Assembly: GCF_029893805.1 (NCBI RefSeq)
Contig: NZ_JARXYP010000002.1
Location: 4,402,001-4,466,000 of the forward strand
From: Streptomyces sp. SAI-135
GTDB taxonomy: Bacteria > Actinomycetota > Actinomycetes > Streptomycetales > Streptomycetaceae
DNA: 64,000 nucleotides
Reading direction: 5' to 3'
Shown: positions 60,212 through 64,000 of the stretch, in pieces
How positions within the stretch are numbered: the stretch's first letter is position 1
Layout of the letters: the number at the start of each line of letters is the position of its first letter
The notes under the pieces: model-generated
What the model saw: the letters and a program-made list of their open reading frames with translations, nothing else
Databases searched by the model: none
What the model was told of the DNA's origin: nothing
Translations under genes and position numbers: made by a program

Positions 60212-60876
60212 CCACCGTCCTGATCGCCGACGACCAGCCCCTGCAGCGCTTCGGCTTCCGCATGCTGCTGGAGAGCCAGGACGACCTGACGGTCCTCGGC
60301 GAAGCGGCCAACGGCACCGAGGCGGTCCGCATGACCGCCGAGCTGCACCCCGACGTGGTGCTGATGGACGTCCGCATGCCCGGCCTGGACGGCATCGAGG
60401 CCACCCGCCGCATCATCGCCACCGGCGACCGCACCCGCGTCCTCATCCTCACGACCTTCGACCTCGACGAGTACGCCCACGCCGGCCTGCGCGCCGGAGC
60501 CTCCGGCTTCCTGGTCAAGGACGCCCAGCCGGAGGACCTCCTGTCCGGCATCCGAGCGGTGGCGACCGGTGACGCGGTGGTGGCCCCGAGCCTGACCCGT
60601 CGACTCCTGGACGCATACGCCCAACACCTGCCGACGGGCGCGACGGCCACTGCCCCGGGCCCCGACCCTCGCCTGGCTTCCCTCACCGACCGCGAACGCG
60701 AGATCCTCACGGTCATCGGCAAGGGCTGGACGAACACGGAGATAGCCACACGCCTGCACCTGGCCGAGTCGACCGTGAAAACACACGTCGGCCGCATCCT
60801 CGCGAAAACAGGCTCGCGGGACCGCATTCAGGCGGTGATCCTGGCGTACGACACCAGACTGGTGGAGCCGTCCTGA
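60208..60876 (+). CDS. LuxR/NarL-family response regulator
   Basis: 222 residues. Receiver domain with IADDQ acidic pair, phospho-acceptor Asp54 (VVLMDVRMPG) and LVKDA; C-terminal LuxR helix-turn-helix LTDREREILTVIGKGWTNTEIATRLHLAESTVKTHVG. GTG overlaps the kinase stop (GTGA). Likely autoregulates the preceding ABC genes. A strong terminator follows. Confidence 0.93.
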   Translation: MTTVLIADDQPLQRFGFRMLLESQDDLTVLGEAANGTEAVRMTAELHPDVVLMDVRMPGLDGIEATRRIIATGDRTRVLILTTFDLDEYAHAGLRAGASGFLVKDAQPEDLLSGIRAVATGDAVVAPSLTRRLLDAYAQHLPTGATATAPGPDPRLASLTDREREILTVIGKGWTNTEIATRLHLAESTVKTHVGRILAKTGSRDRIQAVILAYDTRLVEPS

Positions 60877-60883
60877 AATGCGA

Positions 60884-60913
60884 AAAGGCCCACACCATAA
60901 GGTGTGGGCCTTT
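60884..60913. terminator. Bidirectional terminator between the regulator and the rRNA operon
   Basis: AAAGGCCCACACC (60884-60896) pairs perfectly with GGTGTGGGCCTTT (60901-60913) around ATAA. A-tracts and T-tracts on both sides make it work in both directions, ending the two-component operon and the minus-strand rRNA operon. Confidence 0.9.
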
Positions 60914-60923
60914 CCTCAAGAAT

Positions 60924-61043
60924 TGTTCGGCGGTGTCCTACTCTCCCACAGGGTCCCCCCTGCAGTACCATCGGCGCTGTAAGGCTTAGCTTCCGGGTTC
61001 GGAATGTAACCGGGCGTTTCCCTCACGCTATGACCACCGAAAC
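60924..61043 (-). rRNA. 5S ribosomal RNA
   Basis: On the minus strand the sequence begins GTTTCGGTGGTCATAGCGTG and ends near CCGCCGAACAAT, with the internal CCCGGTTACATTCCGAACCC and GGGAGAGTAGGAC segments conserved in actinobacterial 5S rRNA; both ends pair to form helix I. Length about 120. It is the last gene of an rRNA operon read on the minus strand. Confidence 0.93.
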
Positions 61044-61109
61044 ACTATGAGATTAGACCGGAAAAGACACGGTCATTGCCTCAGAACTAACACAGTGGAC
61101 GCGAGCAAA

Positions 61110-64000
<2,891 letters not shown>

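Overview
The window comes from a high-GC actinobacterium, almost certainly a Streptomyces chromosome. Third-codon positions are strongly G/C, GTG and TTG starts are common, and I recognise glnR, a mycothiol synthase gene (mshD), a csoR-type copper repressor and a pst/pit/ppk phosphate block. From memory and unverified, the gene order is that of the S. coelicolor SCO4122-SCO4159 region read in reverse.

Layout. 0-5 kb: housekeeping and regulatory genes (VOC protein, membrane protein, MoaD-like protein, alpha/beta hydrolase, the nitrogen regulator GlnR, a LacI-family repressor). 5-9 kb: a membrane-anchored HtrA-type protease, a 59-residue small protein and a two-component pair. 8.7-15.5 kb: a secreted pectate lyase/pectin methylesterase fusion, an Imm49-like protein, a Uma2 protein, and an ABC exporter next to a 38-residue Lys-rich peptide gene under an AT-rich, palindrome-rich leader. 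15.8-20 kb: a secreted 5'-nucleotidase and mshD, followed by a small cassette flanked by a 30-bp duplication of the mshD 3' end. 19.8-25 kb: an ECF sigma/zinc-finger/ABC-transporter operon with two independent repeat expansions. 25-28 kb: a YtrA-type GntR regulator with a 15-bp palindromic operator and its ABC genes.

28.7-40.5 kb is a phosphate supercluster: ppk, a CHAD protein and a Nudix hydrolase form an overlapping operon; after a short interlude (lipoprotein, small proteins, csoR) come the DUF47/PiT low-affinity phosphate genes, then on the opposite strand pstS-pstC-pstA-pstB behind an array of four 11-bp PHO-box repeats. Phosphate capture (pst, pit, secreted 5'-nucleotidase) is thus physically close to polyphosphate metabolism (ppk, CHAD, Nudix).

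40.5-48.2 kb carries secreted or envelope enzymes (Tat-type flavin oxidase, PAP2 phosphatase, lytic transglycosylase/NlpC, trypsin-like protease, S53 sedolisin) and a three-copy 167-bp tandem repeat. 48.4-55.7 kb is a chromosomal type IV secretion-like operon (small two-helix protein, bitopic protein, VirB6-like protein, SCO6880-family protein, VirB4-like ATPase, VirD4-like protein without a P-loop) with no relaxase. The window ends with two acetyltransferases, an ABC pair with a NarL-type two-component system, a strong terminator, and the 5S and most of the 23S rRNA gene on the minus strand.
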